Below, piece after piece: positions 34,216-43,532 of a stretch of 64,000 nt of DNA (the stretch's first letter is position 1; every line of letters begins with the position of its first letter). The DNA lies in NCBI RefSeq assembly GCF_050942215.1, contig NZ_CP192056.1:3100001-3164000 (forward strand), given 5' to 3'. A model generated the notes under the pieces. That model worked only from the letters and a program-made list of their open reading frames with translations, searched no databases and was not told the DNA's origin. This stretch comes from Sphaerimonospora sp050942215. GTDB lineage: Bacteria > Actinomycetota > Actinomycetes > Streptosporangiales > Streptosporangiaceae. Both the position numbers and the translations under genes were made by a program.

Positions 34216-34989
34216 ATGGCGAGAATGCCCACCCTGTACCTCAGTCACGGAGCGCCGCCGCTGGCGGACGACGCCCTGTGGAAACGGCAGCTCGCCAACT
34301 GGTCGGCCGAGCTGCCCCGGCCCGAGTCGATCCTGATGGTCTCGGCGCACTGGGAGGACGCCCCGCTCACGTTGGGCGCGACCCGGACCGTCCCGCTCGT
34401 GTACGACTTCTGGGGCTTTCCGGACAAGTATTTCCAGGTCCGCTACCCGGCGCCGGGATCCCCCGGGCTCGCCGAGGAGGTGCGCCGGCTGCTCGGCTCG
34501 TCCGGACATCCGACTCACGACGACCCCGAGCGCGGCCTCGACCACGGTGCGTACGTGCCGCTCGTCGAGATGTACCCGGCGGCGGACATCCCCGTCCTAC
34601 AGGTCTCCATGCCCACGCTCGACTCCCGCGAACTGTTCCGGCTCGGCCGTGACCTGGCGCCGCTGAGGGACCAGGGCGTACTGATCATCGGCAGCGGGTT
34701 CACCACCCACAACCTGAAGCTGGCCGACTACACCAACTCCAAGCCGGTGCCCTCCTGGTCGATGGAGTTCGACGACTGGATCGACCGGGCCATCGCCGCG
34801 CGGGACGTCGACGCCGTCCTCGACTTCCTGGACAAGGCCCCGGCAGCCCGGATCGCCCACCCCCGTACCGAGCACTTCGCCCCGCTCTTCGTCTCCCTCG
34901 GCGCCGCCGTCGACGACCTGGCCGATCAGCGCGCGGTCATCGACGGTTTCTGGTACGGCCTGGCCAAGCGGTCCTTCCAGTTCAACTGA
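34216..34989 (+). CDS. DODA/LigB-type extradiol ring-cleavage dioxygenase
   Basis: 257 residues, the length of the YgiD/DODA group. Metal ligands are visible as His11 in LYLSHGAPP, His46 in VSAHWED and the conserved GLDHGAYVPL block, plus IIGSGFTTHNL. Class III extradiol enzymes open catechol rings with Fe(II) or Zn(II); plant and bacterial members act on DOPA-like substrates. It sits directly after the hydroquinone-reductase-like gene and before a repeat element at the convergent junction. Confidence 0.9.
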   Translation: MARMPTLYLSHGAPPLADDALWKRQLANWSAELPRPESILMVSAHWEDAPLTLGATRTVPLVYDFWGFPDKYFQVRYPAPGSPGLAEEVRRLLGSSGHPTHDDPERGLDHGAYVPLVEMYPAADIPVLQVSMPTLDSRELFRLGRDLAPLRDQGVLIIGSGFTTHNLKLADYTNSKPVPSWSMEFDDWIDRAIAARDVDAVLDFLDKAPAARIAHPRTEHFAPLFVSLGAAVDDLADQRAVIDGFWYGLAKRSFQFN

Positions 34990-34999
34990 CCAACCTCCC

Positions 35000-35237
35000 G
35001 TGATCTTGCAGTTTCTCGCGAGTCCTCCTCCTGACCTGCGCGAATCCCATCGGTGATCTTGCAGATACTTGCACACGGGCCGCTGACCTGCACCTACGTG
35101 TTGGTGATCTTGCAGTCGCGAGTACAAGATCACGAATAGTGTTTTCGCTGCTCAAAGCATATGTCTGCGAGAAACTGCAAGATCACGAACATGAAATGCC
35201 TGGTCAAGACCCGACATGCGAGTATTCGCAAGATCAC
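35000..35237. repeat. Dispersed multi-unit palindromic element, copy A
   Basis: Units start GTGATCTTGCA and end near CTCGCA (21 bp). Forward units are at 35000 and 35053; a central 30-bp palindrome (GTGATCTTG-12-CAAGATCAC) is at 35104-35133; reverse units end at 35186 and 35237. Successive steps are 53, 51, [30], 53 and 51 bp, symmetric to within 1 bp about 35118.5. Spacers are 30-32 bp and not self-complementary, but they resemble the spacers of copy B read in the opposite direction. It fills the gap between the LigB and serine-hydrolase genes. Confidence 0.92.
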
Positions 35238-35281
35238 GGGTCTGGTTTGGGGGGGTGTTGATCACGGAGTCCGGAGGCGGC

Positions 35282-36313
35282 TTAGGCGAGCCGGAGGGCC
35301 GCGTCGGCCACGGCCGTGCGCAGCTCCCGGATGCCGGGCCGTCCCCGCACCGGGTGGACGTTGTTGGTGAGCAGCACGACCGTGAGGCGGCGTCCGGGAT
35401 CGACGACCAGCGACGTCCCGGTGAAACCGGAGTGGCCGAACGCCTCGGTCAGCGGGCCGACGATCGCCGGGTCGCCGATCCGCACGGCGAGCCCCTGCCG
35501 ATAGACCGCGCCGGCCACCCCCTGGTCGCGGACCATCTCGGCGGCCAGGTCAGGGCGCACGGCTCCGGCCCCGCCGGTACGCAGCGCCTCACCGAACCGC
35601 AGCAGGTCTCCGGCCGTGGAGAACAGCCCGGCGTGCCCGGTGACGCCGCCGAGCGCGTGCGCGGTCTCGTCGTGCACCTCCCCCCTGACGCAACCGCTCC
35701 CCCGGTCGGCCTTGTACTCGGTTGCGACGGTCCTGGGCAGCAGCGAAGGGCCGGGGCGGTAGAGGGTGCCGGCGAGACCGAGCGGGCCGGTGATCCGCTC
35801 CCGGACGAGGAGGTCGAGCGGCGCTCCGCCGGCGATCTCGGCGACCCGGCCGGCTGTGATCAGGCCGACGTCGGAGTAGAGGTGCGTTCCCGGCGGCCGC
35901 TCGGCGGGGGTGGACAGCACCAGCTCCCAGCGGAGCTCGGCGGGCTCGCGCTCCACCCGGCGGCTCGCCGGCAGGCCCGAGGTGTGGGTGAGCAGGTGCC
36001 GGAGTGTGATCTCCGGGCGCTCGCCGTAGTGCCTCGGCAGCCAGGTGGCGACCGGTTCGTCCAGGTCCACCCGTCCCTCCGCCACCAGGGACAGCAGCAC
36101 CAGCGCGGTGAACGGCTTGGTGTTCGAGGCGATGTCGAAGACGGAGCCGAGCGTGACCGGCGGCCGGTCCGCCGCCACCCGCTCGGAGGCGTCGGCGTAG
36201 CGGACCGCCTCGCCGACGGCGCAGGCCGCCACCGTCCGGCCGTCGACGGCGATCGTCGCGACGGCGGCCGACGCGACCGCGGGCACGGCGGCCCGCAGGA
36301 TCCGCTCAAGCAT
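35282..36313 (-). CDS. Beta-lactamase-fold serine hydrolase, AmiE-like
   Basis: 343 residues from ATG 36313, whose first codons overlap the murQ stop (GTG 36325 is an alternative). Class C beta-lactamase fold: catalytic Ser-x-x-Lys in SNTKPF, Tyr of the YxN-type triad in YSDVGL, and HSGFTGT as the third motif. There is no signal peptide, so it is cytoplasmic. In the Bacillus murQ-murR-murP-amiE-nagZ-namZ cluster a beta-lactamase-family protein removes peptide from MurNAc; position next to murQ suggests the same job here. Esterase activity cannot be excluded. Confidence 0.82.
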   Translation of the reverse strand: MLERILRAAVPAVASAAVATIAVDGRTVAACAVGEAVRYADASERVAADRPPVTLGSVFDIASNTKPFTALVLLSLVAEGRVDLDEPVATWLPRHYGERPEITLRHLLTHTSGLPASRRVEREPAELRWELVLSTPAERPPGTHLYSDVGLITAGRVAEIAGGAPLDLLVRERITGPLGLAGTLYRPGPSLLPRTVATEYKADRGSGCVRGEVHDETAHALGGVTGHAGLFSTAGDLLRFGEALRTGGAGAVRPDLAAEMVRDQGVAGAVYRQGLAVRIGDPAIVGPLTEAFGHSGFTGTSLVVDPGRRLTVVLLTNNVHPVRGRPGIRELRTAVADAALRLA

Positions 36314-37268
36314 CGCCGCGCGCACCCGGGGCCGCGCCGGCCAGCGCGGGGGCCAGCCGGTCGCCGTACGCCGCGAGCAGCGCCCGCGCGTCGTCGGCGG
36401 CCAGGCCTCGCTTGATCATCACCACCGCGGTCTTCACGTCGCGCCCGGCGTCCTCCAGGACCTCGCGGGCGGCGGGGACAGCCGCTCCGGTGATGTCCGC
36501 GACCATGCGCGCGGCCCGGTCGACGAGCTTGGAGTTGCTCGCCACCACGTCGACCATGTAGTTCCCGTACGTCCTGCCGGACCTGATCATCGTGATCGTG
36601 GAGATCATGTTGAGGACCAGCTTCTGGGCGGTGCCGGCCTTGAGCCGGGTCGATCCGGCGACCACCTCGGGCCCGACGATCACCTCGATGGGATGCTCGG
36701 CCGCGCCGGCCAGCGGGGTCGCGGCGTTGCAGGCCAGGCCCACGGTCAGCGCACCGGCGCGGCGTGCCTCACGCACCGCGGCCACGACGTAGGGCGCACG
36801 CCCGCTCGCCGAGATCCCGACGACGGAATCACCCGGGCCGATGCCCTTCCGCCCGATCACGGCGGCGCCCGCGGCCGCGTCGTCCTCGGCTCCCTCGACG
36901 GCGTGCAGCAGCGCGGCCTCGCCGCCCGCGATGACGCCCTGCACCAGCTCGGGATCGGTGCCGAAGGTCGGCGGGCACTCCGAGGCGTCGAGCACCGCGA
37001 TCCGCCCCGAGGTCCCGGCGCCCACGTAGAACAGGCGGCCGCCGCGCATCATGCGCTCGGCGATGCCGTCGATCGCCGCGGAGATCGCCGGTACGGCACG
37101 GCCGACCGCCGCCGGCACGGTGGCGTCGGCCGCGTTCATGAGACGGGCGATGTCCTGCGTCGGCAGCGTGTCGATCCCGCTGTAGCGGGGATCGCTCTGT
37201 TCTGTGGCGAGAGCGGCGAGTGACTCCGCGGTGGAATTCGTCATGGATTTCGGCATCGGTTCCGTCAT
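36306..37268 (-). CDS. murQ: N-acetylmuramic acid 6-phosphate etherase
   Basis: 320 residues from ATG 37268 (GAGG eight bases upstream; ATGs at 37256 and 37244 are later options). It cleaves the lactyl ether of MurNAc-6-phosphate to give GlcNAc-6-phosphate and D-lactate. SIS-domain blocks: LFYVGAGTSGRIAVLDASEC, ISASGRAPYV and STRLKAGTAQKLVLNMIST [core GTAQKLVLNMIST], with the C-terminal helical segment common to MurQ. Divergent from namZ with only 34 bases between start codons, so the promoters must overlap. Confidence 0.95.
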   Translation of the reverse strand: MTEPMPKSMTNSTAESLAALATEQSDPRYSGIDTLPTQDIARLMNAADATVPAAVGRAVPAISAAIDGIAERMMRGGRLFYVGAGTSGRIAVLDASECPPTFGTDPELVQGVIAGGEAALLHAVEGAEDDAAAGAAVIGRKGIGPGDSVVGISASGRAPYVVAAVREARRAGALTVGLACNAATPLAGAAEHPIEVIVGPEVVAGSTRLKAGTAQKLVLNMISTITMIRSGRTYGNYMVDVVASNSKLVDRAARMVADITGAAVPAAREVLEDAGRDVKTAVVMIKRGLAADDARALLAAYGDRLAPALAGAAPGARGDA

Positions 37269-37302
37269 GATGATGGCCTCGGATTCGGAGAGCTCTGTCC
37301 AG

Positions 37303-38448
37303 ATGACTGGCGTTCGTACCGGCCTGGAGCGACTGGTCGCAGGCCGTGCCCGTGGTGAGCGGGCCCTCAGCGGGCGGATCGGGCTCGTCACCAACCCCAC
37401 CGGAGTCCTGCCCGATCTGACCCCGTCCGCACCGGCGCTGCTGCGCGCGGGTTTCCGGGTGACCGCGCTGTTCAGTCCGGAGCACGGGCTGCGCGGCACC
37501 GGCCAGGCGGGCTCCGGCGAGAGCGGGGACGACGGCGCGGCCCGCGCGGCGGCCGACCCCGCCACCGGCCTGCCCGTGTTCGACACCTATCAGCGGGCCG
37601 GCGCGGCCCTCGACGAGCTGGTGGCGTCGGCCGGGGTGGACGTCCTCGTGTTCGACACGGGCGATGTGGGCGCCCGTTTCTACACCTACGTGTGGACGAT
37701 GCACGACCTCATGGGCGCGGCGGCCCGCCTCGGGCTGCCCTTCGCCGTGCTCGACCGGCCCAACCCCATCGGCGGGGCGGTGTGCGAGGGCCCGCCGCTC
37801 GACCCCGCCTTCGCGAGCTTCGTCGGACGCGCCCCGCTGCCCATCCGGCACGGCCTCACCGCCGGGGAGATCGCCCGGTTCGTCGACCGCGAGATCGGCG
37901 CCGAGCCGACGGTGGTCCCCCTGCACGGCTGGCGGCGCGAGTGGTACTTCGACGAGACCGGGCTGCCGTGGGTGATGCCCTCGGTGAACATGCCGACCCT
38001 GGACACCGCGCTGGTATACCCGGGGACGGGCCTGTTCGAGGGGACGAACGTCTCCGAGGGCCGCGGCACGACCCGGCCGTTCGAGCTGATCGGCGCGCCG
38101 TACCTGGACGGACGCTTCGCCGAGGCGCTCGACGCGCTCGGCCTGCCCGGCGTGCGGTTCCGCGACACGTGGTTCGCCCCGGTCTTCGGCAAGCACGCGG
38201 GGTCGCCCGTGCGCGGCGTCCAGCTGCACGTCACCGACCGTACGGCGTTTCGGCCCGTGTTCACGGCCGTGTCCATGCTGCACGTGCTGCGCACGCTCCA
38301 TCCGGACGATTTCACCTGCGAGCCGTTCCTGGACCTGCTGTGGGGTTCCGGCTCCCTGCGCCTGGCGCTGACCTCCGGACGGGACCCACGCGATCTGTGC
38401 GGTCCCCCCGGCAGGCCGGGCGATCACGCCGAGCTGATGTACGCGTAG
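37303..38448 (+). CDS. namZ: NamZ-type exo-beta-N-acetylmuramidase (DUF1343)
   Basis: 381 residues from ATG 37303. DUF1343 hallmarks: GRIGLVTNPTGVLPD, ALFSPEHGLRG, FDTGDVGARFYTYVWTM, DRPNPIGG, PSVNMPTLDTALVYPG and EGTNVSEGRGTTRPFELIG. NamZ cuts single MurNAc units from the non-reducing ends of wall chains, complementing NagZ. No signal peptide is visible, so it would act on imported fragments or leave by an unknown route. Convergent with the GNAT gene (18 bases apart). Confidence 0.92.
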   Translation: MTGVRTGLERLVAGRARGERALSGRIGLVTNPTGVLPDLTPSAPALLRAGFRVTALFSPEHGLRGTGQAGSGESGDDGAARAAADPATGLPVFDTYQRAGAALDELVASAGVDVLVFDTGDVGARFYTYVWTMHDLMGAAARLGLPFAVLDRPNPIGGAVCEGPPLDPAFASFVGRAPLPIRHGLTAGEIARFVDREIGAEPTVVPLHGWRREWYFDETGLPWVMPSVNMPTLDTALVYPGTGLFEGTNVSEGRGTTRPFELIGAPYLDGRFAEALDALGLPGVRFRDTWFAPVFGKHAGSPVRGVQLHVTDRTAFRPVFTAVSMLHVLRTLHPDDFTCEPFLDLLWGSGSLRLALTSGRDPRDLCGPPGRPGDHAELMYA

Positions 38449-38466
38449 CTCCACGGCTCATCACCG

Positions 38467-39363
38467 TCAGCCGAGCGGGCGGCGGTAGAGCCAGAAGACC
38501 CGCTCGACCCGCGCGGCCACCGCCCGCGAGTAGAAGCGGATCGGGCCCACCCAGCCGATCTGCGCGCTGCGCTGCCCGGCCGCCGCCTGATCGGCCAGGC
38601 ACCGGCGCAGCAGCACCCGGCCGACGCCGAGCCCGCGTGCCGCCTCGGCCGTGCCCATCGGGCCGAACCACATGGGCCTGCTGCCCCACGCGGCGAACCC
38701 CAGGATCTCCCCGTCCCGCTCGGCGTAGTGGCAGCCGGCCGCCTGCTCGGCCTCCCAGGCCCACGCGTCGTTCCACTGCCGCCGCACGAAGCCGGCGACC
38801 GCCGCCCGCCGCCCCACCGGAGCAGAACGTACGGCGACGCCGGCCGCGGCCAGCCGGGCCAGGTCGGCCGCGTCCTCCGCCTCCGCGTGGACCGGCAGCT
38901 CGGCGGTCATGTTCCAGGCGATCCGGTAGCGCTCGTAGCCGAGGCTCTCGGCGAGACAGGCCGCCGGGGTGTAGCGCACGTCGATGCCCGGCCAGCCGTA
39001 GCACGGCGGGTTCCCGGCGAAGCGCGCCTCAGTCGCGCCCTGCCCCCGCAGCCACTCCTCCGCGGCTGTCATGAGCGCGCGGCCGACGCCCCGGCCCTGC
39101 GCGCCCGGGTGTACGGCCAGCAGGTCCACATGACCGGCCGTGCCGCCTCCGTCGGCGGCGTCGCCGATCGAGGCGAGCACCACGCCGTCCAGGTCCGGGG
39201 TGGCCAGGGCGGTCCACCGGCGTCCCCCGGGCGGGTCGGCGAGCCGCCGCACGACCAGCGGCGCCTCGTCGGCGTCCGCCCACAGCGCGGCCGCCGCGGT
39301 CTCGGCCACGCCGGCGGCGTCCGGCCGCACCGGATCGATCCTCACCGGGCTCCGGCCGCTCAT
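38467..39363 (-). CDS. Tandem GNAT acetyltransferase
   Basis: 298 residues from ATG 39363, overlapping the upstream ATPase stop by four bases. Two GNAT domains: the first (1-~155) has HPGAQGRGVGRALMTAAEEW as acetyl-CoA loop; the second (~165-298) has AARGLGVGRVLLRRCLADQA. As last gene of the ABC transporter operon in a wall-recycling island, it may acetylate glucosamine or an amino sugar released from wall material. That is inference; the substrate is not evident. Confidence 0.82.
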   Translation of the reverse strand: MSGRSPVRIDPVRPDAAGVAETAAAALWADADEAPLVVRRLADPPGGRRWTALATPDLDGVVLASIGDAADGGGTAGHVDLLAVHPGAQGRGVGRALMTAAEEWLRGQGATEARFAGNPPCYGWPGIDVRYTPAACLAESLGYERYRIAWNMTAELPVHAEAEDAADLARLAAAGVAVRSAPVGRRAAVAGFVRRQWNDAWAWEAEQAAGCHYAERDGEILGFAAWGSRPMWFGPMGTAEAARGLGVGRVLLRRCLADQAAAGQRSAQIGWVGPIRFYSRAVAARVERVFWLYRRPLG

Positions 39364-40475
39364 CCGCGCGCTCCCGCGTCCGCTCCCGTGTCCGCTCCCG
39401 TACCGGATCCGGTCCCGGATTCCGGGTCCGTTCCGGTGTCGGCCTCCGTGCCCCCGCCCGGCTCCGCGCGGGTCACCGCGTCCACCGGGATCACGCTGCG
39501 GATCCGGGGGTGGAGGCAGGCGTGCTCCTGGAGGGTCGTGCCGTCGTGGCTCAGTTCCGGCCGCCGCTCGACGCACAGCCGGGTGGCGAACGGGCAGCGG
39601 GGGGCGAACAGGCAGCCCTCGTCGCCGCCGTCCGGGTCGAGCGCCTCCGTCGGCACGACCCGCTCCGCCCCGGGCAGCTCCAGCCCGTGCAGGACCGGGG
39701 TGGCCGACAGCAGCGACTGGGTGTACGGATGCACCGGCCGGTTGATGATCGTCTCGGTCGGCCCGCGCTCGACGACCCGGCCCCGGTAGAGCACGTACAG
39801 ATCGCTGTCGTCTCCGATGTAGCGCGCGGTGGCGATGTCGTGGGTGATGAACAGCACGCCCACGCCGAGCCGTACGCGCAGGTCCTTGAGCAGTGCGAGG
39901 ATGCCGAGGCGCAGCGACACGTCGATCATCGACACGGCCTCGTCGGCGACGAGCACCTCGGGGTCCATCGTCAGCGCCCGGGCGATCACCACGCGCTGGC
40001 GCATGCCGCCCGACAGCTGGTGCGGATATCTCGGCAGGACGTAACCGGGGTCGATGCCGACCAGGGAGAGCAGCTCCGACGCCCGCGCGTCCACCCACGA
40101 TCTCGGCCGGCCGGTCTGCTTGGCGCGCAGCGCCAGCGGCGCCTCCAGCGTCTGGTGGACGGTCCTGGTGGGGTTGAGCGCCGAGTAGGGGTCCTGGTGG
40201 ATGAGCTGGATCCGGCGGAAGTACGGCTGCCGCCGCCGATGGCCGAGCCCGGACATGGGCACGCCGTCGATGACGATCTCACCGGCGTCGTAGGTCTCCA
40301 GCCCGGCGATGATCCGGCCGAGCGTGGTCTTGCCGCAGCCGGACTCCCCGATGAACGACACCGCTCCGCCCGCCTCCACGGCGAAGTCCACCCCGCGAAG
40401 CGCCCGCACCTCGCGCGCGCCGAGCACGCTCCCGCGCTGCTTGAAGGTCTTGGTGATGCCGGTTCCGGTGATCAA
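39360..40475 (-). CDS. Oligopeptide-type ABC transporter ATPase (OppF-like)
   Basis: 371 residues. Walker A GESGCGKTTLGRI, signature HQLSGGMRQRVVIARAL, Walker B VLVADEAVSMIDVS, switch His in FITHDI. The C-terminal oligopeptide/dipeptide extension has Cys residues CLFAPRCPFATRLC, a known iron-sulfur-like motif of this family. The last ~35 residues are Gly/Thr/Asp repeats (GTGSGTGADTGADAG). ATG overlaps the OppD-like stop by four bases. Confidence 0.9.
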   Translation of the reverse strand: MITGTGITKTFKQRGSVLGAREVRALRGVDFAVEAGGAVSFIGESGCGKTTLGRIIAGLETYDAGEIVIDGVPMSGLGHRRRQPYFRRIQLIHQDPYSALNPTRTVHQTLEAPLALRAKQTGRPRSWVDARASELLSLVGIDPGYVLPRYPHQLSGGMRQRVVIARALTMDPEVLVADEAVSMIDVSLRLGILALLKDLRVRLGVGVLFITHDIATARYIGDDSDLYVLYRGRVVERGPTETIINRPVHPYTQSLLSATPVLHGLELPGAERVVPTEALDPDGGDEGCLFAPRCPFATRLCVERRPELSHDGTTLQEHACLHPRIRSVIPVDAVTRAEPGGGTEADTGTDPESGTGSGTGADTGADAGARG

Positions 40476-41527
40476 GCGTACTCCTTACGACGGGCGGTCG
40501 TGAGCCGCCGGTCGGCGTCCTCCGCCGCGGCGTGGCAGGCGACCGTCCTGCCGTCGCGGGTCAGCGCGGCGGGCTCGACGGTGTCGCAGACGTCCATCCT
40601 CCGGTCGCAGCGCTCGCGGAACACGCACCCGGCGGCCGGGAGTGTTCCGAGCGTGGGGGGCCGCCCCGGCAGCGCCCGCGCCTCGCCGATGTCCCCCGAC
40701 AGGCGCGGGATCGCCCGGATCAGGCCCCGGGTGTACGGGTGCTCGGGGCCGCCGAGCACCTCCTTGACCGGGCCGTGCTCGACCACACGCCCGCCGTACA
40801 TCACGGCGAGGTCGTCGGCGACCTCGGCGACGGCGCCGACGTCGTGGGTGATGACGAGCGTGGTGAGCCCCCGCTCGTCGTGGACCTCGCGGACGATGCG
40901 CAGGATCGTCGCCTGCGTGATCATATCGAGGGCAGTGGTCGGCTCGTCGAGCACGACGACCTTGGCGTTGAGCACGAGCGCGAGCATGATGCCGACGCGC
41001 TGGCGCATGCCGCCCGACAGCTCGTGCTGGTAGGAGTCGAGCACGCGGGCGCCGTCCATTCCCATGCGGGCCAGCAGGTCCTTGGCGTCGCGCACGAGCG
41101 CGCGCAGGTCCGCCACACCGTGGGAGCGGCCGAGGTCGAGCAGCTGCTTGCCGATCGTCTTCAGCGGGTTGAGCGAGTTCTGCGCGGCCTGGAAGACGTA
41201 CCCGACATGCCGGCCGCGGGCCCGCCGCAGCTTCTCGCCGCCGAGCTCGACCACGTCGCCGAGGCCGTCGATCTCGACGCTGCCCGCCGCGATCCTGCCC
41301 GGCGGCTGCACGGCGTTGAGCAGGCACAGTGCGAGCGTCGACTTGCCCGAGCCCGACTCGCCGACCACACCGGTGATCGTGCCGGGCGCGAGGGTGAGAT
41401 CGACGTTCGAGACGGCGGGCAGCTCGCCCATCGGGGTCTTGTAGACGACGGTGAGCCCGCGCACGCGCACGCCCGGCGCCGAGGCCGGGGGCCCGTGGGA
41501 GTCCTGTGCGGCCGGATTGGGGGACAT
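40472..41527 (-). CDS. Oligopeptide-type ABC transporter ATPase (OppD-like)
   Basis: 351 residues from ATG 41527 with GGAG upstream; the longer frame beyond is a shadow of the permease. Walker A GESGSGKSTLALC, signature HELSGGMRQRVGIMLAL, Walker B VVVLDEPTTALDM, switch His in VITHDV, and the CVFRERCDRRMDVC C-terminal cysteine motif. Second ATPase of the importer; two bases separate it from the upstream permease gene. Confidence 0.9.
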   Translation of the reverse strand: MSPNPAAQDSHGPPASAPGVRVRGLTVVYKTPMGELPAVSNVDLTLAPGTITGVVGESGSGKSTLALCLLNAVQPPGRIAAGSVEIDGLGDVVELGGEKLRRARGRHVGYVFQAAQNSLNPLKTIGKQLLDLGRSHGVADLRALVRDAKDLLARMGMDGARVLDSYQHELSGGMRQRVGIMLALVLNAKVVVLDEPTTALDMITQATILRIVREVHDERGLTTLVITHDVGAVAEVADDLAVMYGGRVVEHGPVKEVLGGPEHPYTRGLIRAIPRLSGDIGEARALPGRPPTLGTLPAAGCVFRERCDRRMDVCDTVEPAALTRDGRTVACHAAAEDADRRLTTARRKEYA

Positions 41528-41529
41528 GG

Positions 41530-42471
41530 CTACTCCTCCCGCAGGCGGGGGTTGAAGATCTCGTCCATGGCGTCGACGATGAGCACGATGCCCAGCGTCA
41601 GCAGCAGGATCGCGAGCAGCGGAGCCATCAGGTACGGCAGCGCCGCCGGGGTGGTGAGCGCCCCGCCGTTGAACACGGCCAGGTTCAGCATCACGCCCCA
41701 GTTGCTGGACTCGAACGGCAGGACGCCGAGGAAGAACAGGCCGACCTGGGCGTAGACGGCCCCGGTGACGGCGATCAGCATGTTCATCGCGATGTAGGGG
41801 GCCATGCTGGGCAGCAGTTCCCTGCCGATGATGTGGGTCGTGGGCAGGCCGAGCCCGCGCGCCGCCTCGATGAACCCGCGCTCGCGCAGCGACAGGGTCT
41901 GGGACCGTACGGCTCTGGCCACCCCGCCCCAGCCCAGCAGACCGAGCACCAGGCCCATCTCCAGCGGGCTCTCGAACTTCCACACGGTGGACAGCACGAG
42001 CAGCAGCGGCAGGCCGGGGATCGCCAGGTTGACGTCGGTGATCCGCATGAGCACGCTGTCCCAGCGGCCGCGCCGGAAGCCGGCGAACAGGCCGATGAGC
42101 GTGCCGAGCGCGACCGTGATGACCGCGGTCGCGAGGCCGGTGAGCAGCACGTAGCGTGCCCCGGTGACGACCAGCGCGAGCACGTCCGTGCCCTCGAAGT
42201 CGGTGCCGAACGGGTGCCGCAGGCTGGGCGGGGCGTAGAGGGCCTCGTCGTCCCTGGGCAGGTGCTCGGGGTAGATCAGCGGCCCGGCCACGCCCATCAC
42301 GGCGAAGCCGGCCACGATGACGACCCCCAGCATGCGGCTCGGCTTGCGGCGCAGCACCCGCCACACCCCGCGCCAGAAGTTGCGGCGGAGCGTCGCCCGG
42401 GTCACACCGGGCGGGCCGCCGGGGGCCGGCTGGAGGCCGGCCGCCTCCTGGGGGTTGATCATGATGCTCAT
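41530..42471 (-). CDS. ABC transporter permease (OppC-like)
   Basis: 313 residues, six membrane segments, with an N-terminal cytoplasmic arm (RKPSRMLGVVIVAGFAVMGV) and the EAA loop EAARGLGLPTTHIIGRELLP that docks on the ATPases. PFGTDFEGTDVLALVVTGAR is the OppC/DppC hallmark. Its ATG overlaps the OppB-like stop by four bases. Confidence 0.92.
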   Translation of the reverse strand: MSIMINPQEAAGLQPAPGGPPGVTRATLRRNFWRGVWRVLRRKPSRMLGVVIVAGFAVMGVAGPLIYPEHLPRDDEALYAPPSLRHPFGTDFEGTDVLALVVTGARYVLLTGLATAVITVALGTLIGLFAGFRRGRWDSVLMRITDVNLAIPGLPLLLVLSTVWKFESPLEMGLVLGLLGWGGVARAVRSQTLSLRERGFIEAARGLGLPTTHIIGRELLPSMAPYIAMNMLIAVTGAVYAQVGLFFLGVLPFESSNWGVMLNLAVFNGGALTTPAALPYLMAPLLAILLLTLGIVLIVDAMDEIFNPRLREE

Positions 42472-43532
42472 GCCGACCCTCCGCTCCTGACCCGGGGGTC
42501 GATGGCCGTGTAGAGCAGGTCGGCGACGATGTTGGCGACGACGATGCCGATCGTGATCACCAGGAACGTGCCGCCCATCAGCGCGTAGTCACGGCTGCTG
42601 ATGCTGCCCACCAGCAGCAGCCCGAGCCCGGGGTAGTTGAAGATCTGCTCGATGAAGATCGATCCGCCGAACAGCATGCCGATCGACAGGGCGAGGATCG
42701 TGAACAGCGGGAGGATCGCGTTGCGCGCGATGTAGCGGAACACGATCCCGCGCTTGAGCCCGCGAAGCTCGGCGGCGAGGATGAAGTCGTCGCCGAGCAC
42801 GGCGACCACGTTCGACTTCATCGCGAGGATCCAGCCGCCGTAGCTGGCCAGCGTGTACGTCACGACCGGCAGCACGGCGTGGTGTGCCAGCGAGCCGAGA
42901 TATCCGGGGTTGAACCCGGGCACGTGCTCGACGTCGACCGGGCCGCCCGACGGCATGATCGGCCACAGCGTCGCGAAGATCGCGGTGAGCAGCAGACCGA
43001 TGACGTACACCGGAACGCCGTGCAGCAGCGAACCCGACAGCGCGAGCACGTCGCCGAGCCGGCCCGACCGCTTGATCGCCGCGTAGACGCCCATGATGAC
43101 GCCGAGCAGGAAGCTCAGCAGCGTGCCGGCCAGCACCGGCAGCACGGTCCACCGGGCCGCCGAGCCGATCAGCGTGGTCACCTCGACGCCCGGCGTGCTG
43201 AGCGAGCGGCCGAGGTCGAAGTGGAGCAGCGAGTTCATGTACCCCAGGTACTGCTCCCACAGGCTGCCCGTGGGCAGGAAGCCGTACAGCACGGCCGTGG
43301 CCCGCTCGGCCTGCTCGGGCGACATGCCCTTCTGGATCAGGCTCTCGTACTGACCGCGCACCGGGTCTCCGGGGATCTCCCGGATGATGACGAAGCTGAT
43401 GGTGGCGACGACCCAGATCATGACCAGGCCGCGTACGACGTGACCCGTCACGCGCCGGGCGACCGCCTTCGGCGACGCCGACGAGGTCGGCGATGTCTTC
43501 GACCGGGCGCGTACCCGGAGCGTTGCCGTCAT
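42468..43532 (-). CDS. ABC transporter permease (OppB-like)
   Basis: 354 residues from ATG 43532, which overlaps the solute-binding-protein stop by four bases. Six membrane segments; the EAA loop is ELRGLKRGIVFRYIARNAIL and the family N-terminus is present as FVIIREIPGDPVRGQY. The longer frame upstream is a shadow. Forms the channel with the OppC-like protein. Confidence 0.92.
   Translation of the reverse strand: MTATLRVRARSKTSPTSSASPKAVARRVTGHVVRGLVMIWVVATISFVIIREIPGDPVRGQYESLIQKGMSPEQAERATAVLYGFLPTGSLWEQYLGYMNSLLHFDLGRSLSTPGVEVTTLIGSAARWTVLPVLAGTLLSFLLGVIMGVYAAIKRSGRLGDVLALSGSLLHGVPVYVIGLLLTAIFATLWPIMPSGGPVDVEHVPGFNPGYLGSLAHHAVLPVVTYTLASYGGWILAMKSNVVAVLGDDFILAAELRGLKRGIVFRYIARNAILPLFTILALSIGMLFGGSIFIEQIFNYPGLGLLLVGSISSRDYALMGGTFLVITIGIVVANIVADLLYTAIDPRVRSGGSA

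Noticed and set aside
35000..35237. CRISPR array (21-bp repeats with ~32-bp spacers)
   Set aside because: Repeat orientation flips at the centre, spacers are conserved between the two loci instead of unique, only four flanking units occur, and no cas gene is nearby.
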